Origin: Sulfitobacter pontiacus | GTDB taxonomy: Bacteria; Pseudomonadota; Alphaproteobacteria; Rhodobacterales; Rhodobacteraceae | Direction: 5' to 3' | Length of the DNA: 64,000 nucleotides | NCBI RefSeq assembly: GCF_040790665.1 | Contig: NZ_CP160849.1 | Span: forward strand, 992,001-1,056,000 | Shown: piece after piece, positions 46,801 through 55,279 of the stretch | Layout of the letters: every line of letters begins with the position of its first letter | Position numbering within the stretch: the stretch's first letter is position 1 | Made by a program: the position numbers and the translations under genes | The notes under the pieces: model-generated | The model's input: only the letters and a program-made list of their open reading frames with translations | What the model was told of the DNA's origin: nothing | Databases searched by the model: none

Positions 46801-46906
46801 CGAGGGTGATGTAGAGGATCGGGAAGGTAATCAGCGTGAGGACAAGCAAAACCAGTTGGTCACGACGGGAGTATTTCCAAATAAAGGAAAAAATCGAATG
46901 CTCCAT
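43805..46906 (-). CDS. ABC-exporter-like protein with degenerate ATPase domain, large insertion and C-terminal cNMP-binding-like domain
   Basis: 1,033 residues. An ABC transmembrane domain with about six helices occupies 1-310. The NBD-like region (about 345-865) keeps the fold pattern but not the catalytic residues: Walker A reads LEMPNQSERNAL (380-391) without GK(S/T), the Q-loop Gln is Ala430, Walker B ends LILNQ (Asn800, Gln801 instead of Asp-Glu), the signature is VSIGGS, and no H-loop His is seen. About 300 extra residues separate the Q-loop from the signature. A cyclic-nucleotide-binding-like domain (about 885-1008) retains GD951-952 and Arg961. The ORF is intact, so it is not an obvious pseudogene. 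Function unknown. Confidence 0.85.
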   Translation of the reverse strand: MEHSIFSFIWKYSRRDQLVLLVLTLITFPILYITLELPKRIINDAIGAETDVIDVFGMSFSQVQFLMVLCFAYLFSVLIHGLMKMRLNTMKGVLAERLLRRFRYQLIARMMRFPRSYFENTSQGELVSMVTSEAEPMGGLMGDAVAQPVFQAGQMLIILLFLFLQSPWFGLAGVALIPLQAYLIPMLQRQINLLNKQRIKEVRHLSSEIGETAAGITDLRTNGGWRYRLALFTDRLGQLFEVRFQIYQKKFFMKFLNNFITQLTPFFFYAVGGYLAIKGQITVGALVAALAAYKDLSSPWKELLTYYNQTQDMSLRWDVVIERFAPRGEIDARLFEGEPDEVPHLRGPIVLEHVSLRTPDGNTILDDLNLEIPKGARVALEMPNQSERNALAELLVREAVPSRGRITMAGHNLAELHQAVLAARIGYSDAHPYLFQGTVGDNLLMPLRSSPKTVLWDPMKTDRAAIETKRSGNSLDSTKADWLDPGLADLSTREDINDWWYELASAVGTQDMMFRRMAADRMDPEKHPELAARVVALRDEVHERLKEQGLDKVVHRFDPDRFNPALPLGGNLMFAAPIRSISQAGLALERSFLAMIIEQGLAEQGIAISQTLVETLHQTFGRDGTDHPLFTALGIEEELYEQLVDIALRRRAKGDEALSEDEFSLLLTVPFAFTAEQIGPAFPATFKDEILKIRKQQGSEMRERARDMFVPITPDQYLPRLTILENVLYGRISAVAGLQADLVLDVVSDVFKKHGLQQDVALNVFDLPVSIGGSNIAMMFQERAGFSRAAMKRPDILILNQSLAGHDAESLQRLRDKVSELLPETTQIYMDSSFVNPDDFDMYIKIRGGRIDGLAQVDIPSQDDSISDDLRRKLRIIARNDLFGNLDPRNQRLLAFAAQWYTVAQGEMVFAQGQRPDAVYLCLSGKGELSWRDPEGLAHHVSTVEKGRLIGDLAVIVNEPRQMDFVALEDSRFLRIGADQFKSVVENDRVILLSLLRTVSSHLTNAADLLRAARVDIPREDEALPPPVGDDPA

Positions 46907-47058
46907 GCAGGGTCGCTTTCGCTAGGGGCGGCACAGAGCCAAGGATTATTTAACACCTAAGCCCAAGGCCCGCGCTGTTCAACTGGTGGCTTGAGCCTTG
47001 CAGCGACAGGGCTGGGTGGCTATTCCGGTGTAAACGTCCACTCAGGGAGGCCTGCCAC

Positions 47059-48825
47059 ATGTCCACCAACACCCGCTTTGATAAATCCAGACTGCCAAGC
47101 CGGCACGTGACCGAAGGGCCAGAGCGCGCACCGCACCGGTCCTACTACTACGCAATGGGCATGACCGAAGAAGAGATTCACCAGCCTCTGGTGGGTGTGG
47201 CAACCTGCTGGAACGAAGCGGCCCCCTGTAACATCGCGCTGAACCGTCAGGCCCAGGCGGTCAAGGTCGGCGTCAAGGCGCAGCAAGGCACGCCGCGCGA
47301 ATTCACCACCATCACCGTCACCGACGGGATTGCCATGGGCCACGAGGGCATGCGCTCTTCTCTGGCGTCGCGCGAAGCCATTGCCGACACGGTAGAGCTG
47401 ACAATGCGCGGTCACTGCTACGATGCGATTGTCGGCCTTGCGGGCTGTGACAAATCGCTGCCGGGCATGATGATGGCGATGCTGCGGCTGAACGTGCCGT
47501 CCGTGTTCCTCTACGGCGGGTCGATCCTGCCGGGCAAAGTCCCGGAAGGGGCCGATGTGCCTGCCGATTTCGCCAGCCGCGACCTGACTGTGCAAGACGT
47601 TTTCGAAGCCGTGGGTAACTATCAGAACGGCAGCATGTCGCAAGCCGCGCTTGAGGTTCTGGAACGCGTCGCTTGCCCGACAGCCGGTGCCTGCGGGGGC
47701 CAGTTCACCGCCAACACCATGGCCTGCGTGTCCGAGGCGATCGGTCTGGCGCTGTTGAACTCCTCTGGCATGCCTGCGCCCTATGAATCCCGCGACGCCT
47801 ATGCGGCGGCCTCGGGTGAAGCCGTCATGAACCTGATCGAAAAGAACATCCGCGCGCGCGACATCTGCACCCGCGAAGCATTCGAGAACGCGGCGCGCAT
47901 CGTGGCCTGCACCGGCGGATCGACCAATGCCGGTCTGCACCTGCCCGCTATGGCCGCCGAGGCGGGTATCGACTTTAACCTCAGCGATGTATGCGACATC
48001 TTCCGCGACACGCCTTATTTTGTCGACATGAAACCCGGCGGGTCGCATGTGGCAAAAGACCTGTATGACGCGGGCGGCGTGCCTGTTGTGATGAAAGAAC
48101 TGCGCAAGGCCGGCCTGCTGCATGATGACTGTCTGACCGCCTCGGGCCTGTCCATCGGTGAAGAGCTTGACAAGATCGAACGCGAGGCCGACGGCAAGGT
48201 GATCCACGCGATCGAAACACCGATCAGTAAGACCGGCGGCGTCGTTGGTCTGAAGGGCAACTTGGCACCCGAAGGGGCCATCGTGAAAATCGCTGGCATG
48301 TCCGAAGAAGACATCGTCTTTACCGGTCCGGCGCTGATCTTTGAATGTGAACAAGACGCGTTCGAAGCCGTGCAAAACCGCGCCTATAGCGAAGGCGACG
48401 TGTTCGTGATCCGCAACGAAGGCCCCGCTGGTGGCCCCGGCATGCGCGAAATGCTGGCGACCACGGCGGCCCTGTCCGGTCAAGGCATGGGCAAAAAGGT
48501 GGCACTGATCACCGACGGCCGTTTCTCCGGCGCGACACGGGGTTTCTGCGTTGGTCACGTCGGCCCCGAAGCCGCACATGGCGGACCGATTGCCTTGCTC
48601 AAACAGGGCGACATGATCACGCTGAACGCGATCACCGGTTCGATCTCTGTCGATATCTCGGACGAGGAAATGGCAGAGCGCAAAGCGGCTTGGCCCGGTG
48701 CCCGCAAAACCAACTATCAAAGCGGTGCACTGTGGAAATACGCGCAGCTTGTGGGCCCAACCTATCTTGGTGCGGTGACGCATCCCGGCGCGAAGGCGGA
48801 AACACATGACTATATGGACCTGTAA
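47059..48825 (+). CDS. ilvD: Dihydroxy-acid dehydratase
   Basis: 588 residues. IlvD dehydrates dihydroxyisovalerate and dihydroxymethylvalerate in valine, leucine and isoleucine synthesis. Fe-S ligands are in [19 protein letters not shown] and [12 protein letters not shown]. The catalytic C-terminal Ser is in [16 protein letters not shown]. It is the biosynthetic form, unlike the XylD-like protein at 19613. The last 20 bases overlap the lipoprotein gene. Confidence 0.95.
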   Translation: MSTNTRFDKSRLPSRHVTEGPERAPHRSYYYAMGMTEEEIHQPLVGVATCWNEAAPCNIALNRQAQAVKVGVKAQQGTPREFTTITVTDGIAMGHEGMRSSLASREAIADTVELTMRGHCYDAIVGLAGCDKSLPGMMMAMLRLNVPSVFLYGGSILPGKVPEGADVPADFASRDLTVQDVFEAVGNYQNGSMSQAALEVLERVACPTAGACGGQFTANTMACVSEAIGLALLNSSGMPAPYESRDAYAAASGEAVMNLIEKNIRARDICTREAFENAARIVACTGGSTNAGLHLPAMAAEAGIDFNLSDVCDIFRDTPYFVDMKPGGSHVAKDLYDAGGVPVVMKELRKAGLLHDDCLTASGLSIGEELDKIEREADGKVIHAIETPISKTGGVVGLKGNLAPEGAIVKIAGMSEEDIVFTGPALIFECEQDAFEAVQNRAYSEGDVFVIRNEGPAGGPGMREMLATTAALSGQGMGKKVALITDGRFSGATRGFCVGHVGPEAAHGGPIALLKQGDMITLNAITGSISVDISDEEMAERKAAWPGARKTNYQSGALWKYAQLVGPTYLGAVTHPGAKAETHDYMDL

Positions 48826-49402
48826 AGGTCCGCTTGCCGCCTTTGGCGTGATGCTTCTGACCGCCTGCGAGGGCGGTCAGGGGCTTGGCGCGTCCTCGGG
48901 TGCCGCCAAGCCGCCGTTGTCACGCGCGAAAATGGCCGGAGGGGTCGAACTGGTCGCCCCCGATGGTTTCTGCATCGACCAAACCAGCCTCGAGGCGCGC
49001 TTTGCCGTGATTGCACGCTGTGACGGATTAGGGGCCCCTGCCTCTGCGGGGTCAGCACCGCGTGGGTTGATCACGGTCAGCCTGACCCAGTCCAAACCCG
49101 GCTCCCTGCCAAGCGCCCAGCAGATCGCGGCTGAAACCTCGCTCCAGAATGTGAGCGATGTGGAGAAAGGCGAACAAAGCGTCACCTTCCGCGCGCAGGG
49201 GCGTATTCCTGTCGGTGGGCTTTCCCCCAAACAATGGCGCGGCGTCGCACGGATGGGCACTCAAACCGCCGGTATCGCCGTCTACGGCCCCGAACGCGGC
49301 GAGATCGTCAGCGCCTCTGGCCGAAGGGTTCTGACACAGTTGATCACCCGCAGCATCGACGCCAGTGCACCTGCAAAAACCACCGTCGCGCAACGCAACT
49401 AG
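48806..49402 (+). CDS. Putative lipoprotein of unknown function
   Basis: 198 residues. A signal peptide ends in the lipobox LLTAC (Cys21), so the mature protein is probably lipid-anchored in the envelope. The rest is Ala/Gly/Ser-rich with beta-strand pattern ([29 protein letters not shown] by its ends GVELV and CDG, giving two more Cys). No family recognised. The gene begins 20 bases inside ilvD in another frame. Confidence 0.75.
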   Translation: MTIWTCKGPLAAFGVMLLTACEGGQGLGASSGAAKPPLSRAKMAGGVELVAPDGFCIDQTSLEARFAVIARCDGLGAPASAGSAPRGLITVSLTQSKPGSLPSAQQIAAETSLQNVSDVEKGEQSVTFRAQGRIPVGGLSPKQWRGVARMGTQTAGIAVYGPERGEIVSASGRRVLTQLITRSIDASAPAKTTVAQRN

Positions 49403-49496
49403 CGCGCCGGCCCCCTTGGCCCATTTCATTTGTGCCCCCAGGCCACAGGCGGTAGGGTACGACCAACAACCCATTCGTAATCGGGGCAACAGGCAC

Positions 49497-50270
49497 ATGC
49501 GCAAACTCGGGAAAAAGCTGATCGACAGCGCCTTGATCGCGCGGTTTACCCGCCGCTGGTCCGCCAAAGCCGACCGTGCCCCCCAGACAGAACTGTCCGT
49601 GCTGCGCAAACAAGCAGGCCAAGCGCGCGCCTTGCGTCGGCATCTGGACAAGCTGATCTACACCGCCGAAGACCGGCTTGCCCTGCCCCGCATCGGCTCT
49701 AACAAGTTCTCTCGGCCCCATAACACCGATTGGTCCTGGCGCCCGCAGCTTTGGCGCGCGCCCTTGACCAAATCGGGGCTGTCGTCGGTGCAATCCAAGG
49801 CGACCATGGGGGATGAGGTCTCGATTTTCCACGACTGCTCCCTGTCCGAACTCGGCATCCGGCAAATCCGCAACCTCGAAGAAAACCATCTCGCGCCCTA
49901 TGGGCTTCGGCTTGAGGTCTACCGTTTCGACGGGTCTTTCCTGTCGCTGGTGCTGGACCTTCAGGATGATTGCGTTGACGGGATGAAGCGCACCCATGTC
50001 CTGCGCGTGGACGCTGTGATCGAGATGGAAAAACCGATCGAGATTTTCGCCCGCCTGAACATCCGCCACGGGCCTAACACCGAACAAATGGTGCAGGAAC
50101 TGCCGCTGAACAAATCCGAGGTCACGGCAGAATTCGACCTCGCCTATTCCAACCTGAACGAAAAACGCGTCGAGAAAGCCTGGATCGACCTGATTTTTGA
50201 AGGGCCCGAAATGAACCAGATCATGCTGCGTGACCTGACCTTTTCGCGCCGCCCCCGCGCCCAGTTGTAG
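49497..50270 (+). CDS. Conserved hypothetical protein, probably DUF6478
   Basis: 257 residues with no signal peptide. A basic helical N-terminus (RKLGKKLIDSALIARFTRRW, then LRKQAGQARALRRHLDKLIY) leads into a beta-rich domain (about 80-257) with YRFDGSFLSLVLDLQDD and LIFEGPEMNQIMLRDLTFSRRPRAQL. I believe this is the Rhodobacteraceae family DUF6478, from memory. Function is unknown. It precedes the small ORF at 50280 by 9 bases, and the two may share a transcript. Confidence 0.7.
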   Translation: MRKLGKKLIDSALIARFTRRWSAKADRAPQTELSVLRKQAGQARALRRHLDKLIYTAEDRLALPRIGSNKFSRPHNTDWSWRPQLWRAPLTKSGLSSVQSKATMGDEVSIFHDCSLSELGIRQIRNLEENHLAPYGLRLEVYRFDGSFLSLVLDLQDDCVDGMKRTHVLRVDAVIEMEKPIEIFARLNIRHGPNTEQMVQELPLNKSEVTAEFDLAYSNLNEKRVEKAWIDLIFEGPEMNQIMLRDLTFSRRPRAQL

Positions 50271-50279
50271 GAGCCCCGC

Positions 50280-50651
50280 ATGAGCAACCTGACCCTCACC
50301 AAAACCCAGATGCGCGACGGCACCTGGCAAGGGATCGTGACCGGCGCGGACGATAGCAAACCCGATCTTGCGGTCACCCATGCCGATGCCGATGTCGCGG
50401 GGGTGCAGTTGGAACATGACGCGTCCTCGGATCACTGGGTGCTCAGCATCCCTGTGCCCGCAGCCGCAATCGCCGATGGGCTGCATACATTGCTGGTGGT
50501 CGACCGCGCGTCTGGCGCGACATTGGCCAGCATCACCCTGATCGGGGACGAGGTCACCGGCCCCGATTTGCGCGCCGAGGTGGATTTGCTGCGCGCCGAG
50601 CTTGATATGCTGAAACGTGCGTTCCGGCGGCACTGCGTCGAAACGACCTGA
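50280..50651 (+). CDS. Hypothetical protein with beta domain and C-terminal coiled coil
   Basis: 123 residues. The first 95 residues have a beta-strand pattern (GTWQGIVTGAD, HWVLSIPVPAAAIADGLHTLLVVD); residues 97-117 (DLRAEVDLLRAELDMLKRAF) show a leucine heptad pattern expected of a short coiled coil. No family recognised. GGAG lies before the start. Function is unknown; an oligomerising accessory of the preceding protein is conceivable. Confidence 0.65.
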   Translation: MSNLTLTKTQMRDGTWQGIVTGADDSKPDLAVTHADADVAGVQLEHDASSDHWVLSIPVPAAAIADGLHTLLVVDRASGATLASITLIGDEVTGPDLRAEVDLLRAELDMLKRAFRRHCVETT

Positions 50652-50724
50652 CGGCGCTTGCTTGCTTGCCCCTGTGACGCGATGTATCCCTTGGCAAGAC
50701 TGAGCCCTTCAGAGGACCCTCGTG

Positions 50725-51387
50725 ATGGCAGTGAAAAGACGGACTATCGGCGTGATCGGCCTTGGCAACTTTGGCTCTACGGTCGCAACCGAGCTGCAGC
50801 GTTTTGGCAACTACGTGATCGGCGTGGACCTGAACGACCAACGCGTCAGCAACCATGTCGAAAAGCTGAGCCAAGCCGTGATCGTGGACGCCCGCGATGA
50901 TGCCGCCCTGCGCGAGGCCGGGTTGGGCGACTGTTCGATGGCGTTGGTCGCCATGGGCAGTGATCTTGAATCAAGCATCCTGTCGGCCATCAACCTGAAA
51001 CTGCTGGGCGTCGAGACGATCTGGGCCAAGGCCAAGACAAAAACGCACCACCGCATCTTGTCGAAACTGGGGGTCGACCGTGTGATCCACCCCGAAGTCG
51101 AAGTCGGCCAGCATATCGCCCAGGTGATCCACAACCCCTTGGTGCGCGACTATGTCAGCCTTGGGAACGGGTACCACGTGGTCAACTTCCGCATCCCCGA
51201 AGCGCTTGAGGGCAAATCGCTCGAGACGTTGTCATACGGCAAGAAGTTCGACCTGCGCTGTCTGGGGGTGATGCGGGGCACCGAATATATCGGTCGCGAC
51301 GGGTTGGACTGCACGTTGCAACGGGACGATCTATTGATCCTGCTCGGGCAGCGCACCGACCTGCGCAGCTTTGCGGCAAGCCTTTGA
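50725..51387 (+). CDS. ktrA: KtrA/TrkA-type potassium uptake regulatory subunit
   Basis: 220 residues with an RCK N-terminal nucleotide-binding domain: GVIGLGNFGSTVATELQRFG (8-27) and the acidic end of strand 2 in VIGVDLNDQR; RCK-C lies at about 140-220. It gates the KtrB channel in response to ATP/ADP or NAD(H). ATG 50725 with AGAGGA upstream is preferred over GTG 50722. It is coupled to the next gene by a TTGA overlap. Confidence 0.9.
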   Translation: MAVKRRTIGVIGLGNFGSTVATELQRFGNYVIGVDLNDQRVSNHVEKLSQAVIVDARDDAALREAGLGDCSMALVAMGSDLESSILSAINLKLLGVETIWAKAKTKTHHRILSKLGVDRVIHPEVEVGQHIAQVIHNPLVRDYVSLGNGYHVVNFRIPEALEGKSLETLSYGKKFDLRCLGVMRGTEYIGRDGLDCTLQRDDLLILLGQRTDLRSFAASL

Positions 51388-52727
51388 AGCTCTTTTCAAA
51401 GTCACAGAAAAGCGCGTGGCGGCTTCTGCCCCCGCCCGCCGTGCTTGTGTTGATCTATCTGACGATGGTGGTTCTGGGCGGATTGATCCTGTGGACTCCA
51501 CTGGCGAATACTGAGGGGATCAGCCTGTCGGACGCGCTGTTCACCTCTACCTCTGCTGTTACGGTGACGGGGCTGGCGGTGGTCGATACCGGCACCGCCT
51601 TTACCGGCTTCGGGCAGGCGGTCATCGCGCTTTTGATCCAGATGGGCGGCTTGGGGTTGATGACCTTTGCCGTTCTGGTGCTGTCTGCACTTGGTATCCC
51701 TTTGGGGATGCCGCAGCGCATTATCCTGCGCGAGGACCTGAACCAGCCGAGCATCTACAATCTGACCTCGCTGGTGATGGCGATCCTGAAGATCGCCATT
51801 CTGGCAGAGCTTATCGGCGCTGCCTTGATGGCCTTTGTCTTCGTGCCCGAATTCGGTCTGGCGCAGGGGCTTTGGCATTCGGTGTTCCTAAGCATTTCTG
51901 CATTCAACAATGCGGGGTTCGCGCTGTTCCCTGACAGCCTGAGTAACTGGGTCAGCGATCCGATTATCAACGTCGTGATCCCCGCCCTGTTCATCATCGG
52001 CGGCATCGGCTTCATCGTGCTGGCCGATATCTGGGAAAAACGCAGCTGGCGACGGCTCAGCCTGCACAGCAAGCTGATGCTCACCGGCACGGTGGTGTTG
52101 ATCCTGCTGGCCTGGGCGCTGTTTGCAGCACTGGAATGGCGCAACCCCGCGACCTTGGGCCAGTTCGGCAACCTTGGCAGCAAGCTTTGGGCCAGTTGGT
52201 TTCAGGCCGTCACCCCACGGACAGCGGGCTTTAACACGCTTGATTACGCAGAGGTTCACGAGAGTACTGCCTTGATGACCATGACGCTGATGCTGGTCGG
52301 CGGCGGTAGCACGTCGACGGCGGGCGGCATCAAGGTGACCACGCTCATCGTGCTGATCCTCGCCACCGTGGCCTTCTTCCGGCGCAGCACCAGCCTGCAT
52401 GCTTTTGGTCGGTCGATGGGGCCGGATGAAGTGTTCAAGGTCATGGCGCTGACCACAATCAGCATCCTTCTGGTCCTGACGGGCATCTTCATCATGTCGA
52501 TCAAACATGACGGAGAGTTTATCGACCTCGCGTTCGAGGCAACATCGGCCTTTGGCACCGTCGGCCTGTCGCGCGGTGCCACGGCAGAGCTTGATAGCAC
52601 CGGCCGCGCGATGATCATGCTGATGATGTTTCTGGGCCGCGTCGGCCCGCTGACCATCGGGTTCTTTCTGGCGACGCAATCGGTGCCCCGCGTGCGCTAC
52701 CCCGAAGGCAAGGTCTATCTGGGCTGA
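51384..52727 (+). CDS. ktrB: TrkH/KtrB family potassium transporter
   Basis: 447 residues forming the four M1-P-M2-like repeats of Ktr/Trk/HKT transporters. Filter-like segments include SAVTVTGL, SAFNNAGF, TPRTAGFNT and SAFGTVGLS, each with the conserved Gly that lines the K+ pore. K+ uptake requires the KtrA ring encoded just upstream. The start is TTG 51384, overlapping the ktrA stop; no in-frame ATG fits better. Confidence 0.92.
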   Translation: MKLFSKSQKSAWRLLPPPAVLVLIYLTMVVLGGLILWTPLANTEGISLSDALFTSTSAVTVTGLAVVDTGTAFTGFGQAVIALLIQMGGLGLMTFAVLVLSALGIPLGMPQRIILREDLNQPSIYNLTSLVMAILKIAILAELIGAALMAFVFVPEFGLAQGLWHSVFLSISAFNNAGFALFPDSLSNWVSDPIINVVIPALFIIGGIGFIVLADIWEKRSWRRLSLHSKLMLTGTVVLILLAWALFAALEWRNPATLGQFGNLGSKLWASWFQAVTPRTAGFNTLDYAEVHESTALMTMTLMLVGGGSTSTAGGIKVTTLIVLILATVAFFRRSTSLHAFGRSMGPDEVFKVMALTTISILLVLTGIFIMSIKHDGEFIDLAFEATSAFGTVGLSRGATAELDSTGRAMIMLMMFLGRVGPLTIGFFLATQSVPRVRYPEGKVYLG

Positions 52728-52749
52728 ACACCCGCCCTTGGCCCAACAA

Positions 52750-52783
52750 AAAGACCGGCCCGCCTATCTTCGGACCGGTCTTT
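52750..52783. terminator. Bidirectional terminator between ktrB and ctpA
   Basis: AAAGACCGG (52750-52758) and CCGGTCTTT (52775-52783) form a 9-bp stem with a 16-base loop. An A-run precedes and a T-run follows, so it can serve both convergent genes. Confidence 0.85.
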
Positions 52784-52807
52784 AATGCGAACGCGTGATC
52801 GCCGCGC

Positions 52808-54145
52808 TTACTTCTTCGGGCCTAATGCGGACAGACCCTTGAGGATGTCGATGGCATAGGCCAGCTGGTAATCCTCTTCGCGCAAGGACGCAGCTTTTTC
52901 GGCCTTGGCGCGGTCTTCCATGATCTGGTCGACCTGATCGTCGGTCAGGCTGTCGTTGTTCAGGCTGCCGCGCAGGTCTGCTTCGGACCGCAGGGGGCGT
53001 GCTGTTGCATCCTCTTCCTCGGTGTCCGCAGGCTGTGCCGGTGGCTGGGCGACGATGATGTCGGGGGACACGCCAAGTGCCTGAATAGAGCGGCCCGACG
53101 GCGTGTAGTACCGCGCTGTGGTCAGGCGCATCGCCCCTTCACCGCGCAGCGGCATGATCGTCTGCACCGACCCTTTGCCAAAGCTTTTGGTCCCGACGAC
53201 AATCGCGCGACGGTGGTCTTGCAGGGCACCGGCAACGATCTCGGAAGCCGAGGCAGAGCCGCCGTTGATCAGCACCACAATCGGCTTGCCTTCGGCCAGA
53301 TCGCCGGGGGTGGCGTTGGTGCGGTCGCCTTCCGCGGCATCACGGCCACGGGTGCTGACGATCTCGCCTTCTTCAAGGAAAGCATCCGACACGGCGATAG
53401 CCTGATTCAGCAGACCACCGGGGTTGTTGCGCAGATCCACGACAAAGCCGCTGACATTCTCGATGCCGCCGGCGGCCTCGACCTGCTCTTCCAGACCCTC
53501 TTTCAGCTTGGGGTAGGTCTGTTCGTTAAAGGTGGTGACCCGCAGCACAACCGCGTCGCCTTCGGTACGGGCGCGCACCGCGGTCAGCTGGATGGTATCG
53601 CGCACCAGCGACACGTCGAAGGGTTCGGTCTCGCCTTCTCGCACCACGGTAATCTCGATCTCTGACCCCACCGGGCCGCGCATCAGCTCGACCGCGTCAT
53701 CCAGCGTCAGCCCCAGCAGGCTTTCGCCGTCCACATGGGTGATGAAATCGCCCGCTTCGATACCCGCTTCAGAGGCAGGCGTACCATCAATAGGGGAAAC
53801 GACTTTGACGAAACCCTCTTCCTGCGTCACCTCGATGCCGAGACCGCCGAATTCACCACGGGTCTGGTCGCGCATCTTCAGCGCATCTTTCGGCGACAGG
53901 TAGCTGGAGTGTGGATCAAGCGAGGTAAGCATGCCGTTGATCGCGGCCTCTACCAGCTCTTCGGTGTCGACCTCTTCGACGTATTGCGCGCGGATGCGTT
54001 CAAAGATGTCGCCGAACAGATCAAGCTGTTCATAAACGTTGCTGTTCTTTTCAGTTTCCTGTGCCAGCAAGGGGCCCGCAATCTGCGTCGTGGCAATTAC
54101 CCCTGCCAGCGTACCGCCCACGGCAGCCATCACGAACTTCTTCAT
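52808..54145 (-). CDS. ctpA: C-terminal processing peptidase, S41 family
   Basis: 445 residues. An N-terminal signal or anchor (about 1-29) is followed by a PDZ domain (about 95-180) and the S41 protease domain. The Ser299-Lys324 dyad is in GGSASASEI and SFGKGSVQ, spaced 25 residues as in Prc/CtpA. These periplasmic proteases trim or degrade envelope proteins, including peptidoglycan hydrolases. It is the third gene of gpmI-envC-ctpA, 3 bases after envC, and ends in a Lys-rich tail. Confidence 0.94.
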   Translation of the reverse strand: MKKFVMAAVGGTLAGVIATTQIAGPLLAQETEKNSNVYEQLDLFGDIFERIRAQYVEEVDTEELVEAAINGMLTSLDPHSSYLSPKDALKMRDQTRGEFGGLGIEVTQEEGFVKVVSPIDGTPASEAGIEAGDFITHVDGESLLGLTLDDAVELMRGPVGSEIEITVVREGETEPFDVSLVRDTIQLTAVRARTEGDAVVLRVTTFNEQTYPKLKEGLEEQVEAAGGIENVSGFVVDLRNNPGGLLNQAIAVSDAFLEEGEIVSTRGRDAAEGDRTNATPGDLAEGKPIVVLINGGSASASEIVAGALQDHRRAIVVGTKSFGKGSVQTIMPLRGEGAMRLTTARYYTPSGRSIQALGVSPDIIVAQPPAQPADTEEEDATARPLRSEADLRGSLNNDSLTDDQVDQIMEDRAKAEKAASLREEDYQLAYAIDILKGLSALGPKK

Positions 54146-54148
54146 CGT

Positions 54149-55279
54149 TTATCCATCCTTATCAGTTCGGAACCAGTCTGACGGGTCCTGCGGAACATTG
54201 TTCTCTCTTACTTCTATATAGAGCGTTTCTGAACGCTCCACGCCAGCCCCATCACCATTTGGTGACAGCGCCTGTTGATTTACGCCGGCCGGGCCGCCCA
54301 TAAGGCCAATCGGCGTCTCTGCCCCGATCACCTGCCCTGCCTCGCCATAAACCACATCCAGCCCTGCCAATACAAACAACGCCCCGGCCCGAGGTTCAAG
54401 AATGACCACGTTTCCAAGGTCCAGCAGCGGGCCGGTGTAGCGGATTGTCGCCGCCGTCGGCGATGTCACGATGGCACGCGGGCGGGTCGCGAGGATAATC
54501 CCGGGGCGCGTCACCCCCGCCGCATCGGTTTCATTGGCGCGGCGCAGGATCACGCCCTGTACCGGCAAGGTCAGGTCGCCCTTCCGCCCTTCGAAATCGG
54601 CGGGCGCATCCGCAATCGGGTCCGAGGTCATCTCGGACAGGCCGCTGGCGAACCCCGATAGCGTCTCCGAGGTCGAGATCAGGATCGCGGTGCGCACCGG
54701 GTCTTCGTTGAAGCGTTTGGGCAGATCGGTCCGGTTGGCCATCGCCTGATTAAGCTCTGTCCGGGCGCGCTGGATTTCCGTCAGCCCGTCCTGCAAGCGC
54801 TGTGCCGCATCGGTCTGAAGCGCCCGCAGGGTCTGCACGTCTTCAAGATCCTGCCGCAAGACATCGGCGCGGGTGTTCAGGGCCGGTGTCAGCTCTGCCA
54901 GCAGCATACCCGCGCGTGCGGTGCCAACGGGCCCTTCAGGATGCAGGAACAAGGTGGGCGACGGGTTACCGCCGATGCTTTGCAACACGCCCAGCAACTG
55001 CGCGACCTCGCCATCGCGGGCTTGTAGCTTCTTGCTCAGCTGCGCCTCGTTGATGGCCGCCTGACGCAGCCCCTCGCGCATGGCCCCAAGGCCGGTTTCA
55101 AACGCCTGAATCGTCTGGGTCAGCGCCTGCACGCGGTCCCGCGCCCCATCTGCGGCGTCCAACTGGGCAGAGGCCGCTTCAAGGTCGGCCATCGCGCGAC
55201 GCGCCTGTTCTGCCGCCTCGGTTTGCGCAAACACGCCGACGGGCCAGAACATCAGGGCAAGGGCGCAAAGGCGGATCAT
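54149..55279 (-). CDS. envC: EnvC-like murein hydrolase activator
   Basis: 376 residues with a signal peptide (ending VFAQ), a long coiled-coil region (about 22-215, rich in Gln, Ala, Leu and Arg) and a C-terminal LytM/M23-like domain (about 255-350). The zinc-binding His and Asp residues of active M23 peptidases are absent, as in EnvC, which activates amidases at the septum rather than cutting itself. ATG 55279 overlaps the gpmI stop (ATGA); upstream in-frame starts lie inside gpmI. Confidence 0.88.
   Translation of the reverse strand: MIRLCALALMFWPVGVFAQTEAAEQARRAMADLEAASAQLDAADGARDRVQALTQTIQAFETGLGAMREGLRQAAINEAQLSKKLQARDGEVAQLLGVLQSIGGNPSPTLFLHPEGPVGTARAGMLLAELTPALNTRADVLRQDLEDVQTLRALQTDAAQRLQDGLTEIQRARTELNQAMANRTDLPKRFNEDPVRTAILISTSETLSGFASGLSEMTSDPIADAPADFEGRKGDLTLPVQGVILRRANETDAAGVTRPGIILATRPRAIVTSPTAATIRYTGPLLDLGNVVILEPRAGALFVLAGLDVVYGEAGQVIGAETPIGLMGGPAGVNQQALSPNGDGAGVERSETLYIEVRENNVPQDPSDWFRTDKDG

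Noticed and set aside
43805-46906. Calling the large ABC-like gene a pseudogene because its catalytic motifs are missing
   Set aside because: The frame is uninterrupted over 1,033 codons, has coupled overlap with the next gene and keeps structured domains on both sides. Frameshift or stop-codon decay is not seen.
47020-48807. A 595-codon minus-strand frame opposite ilvD
   Set aside because: It mirrors the codon structure of ilvD, has no family match that I recognise, and lacks a ribosome site.
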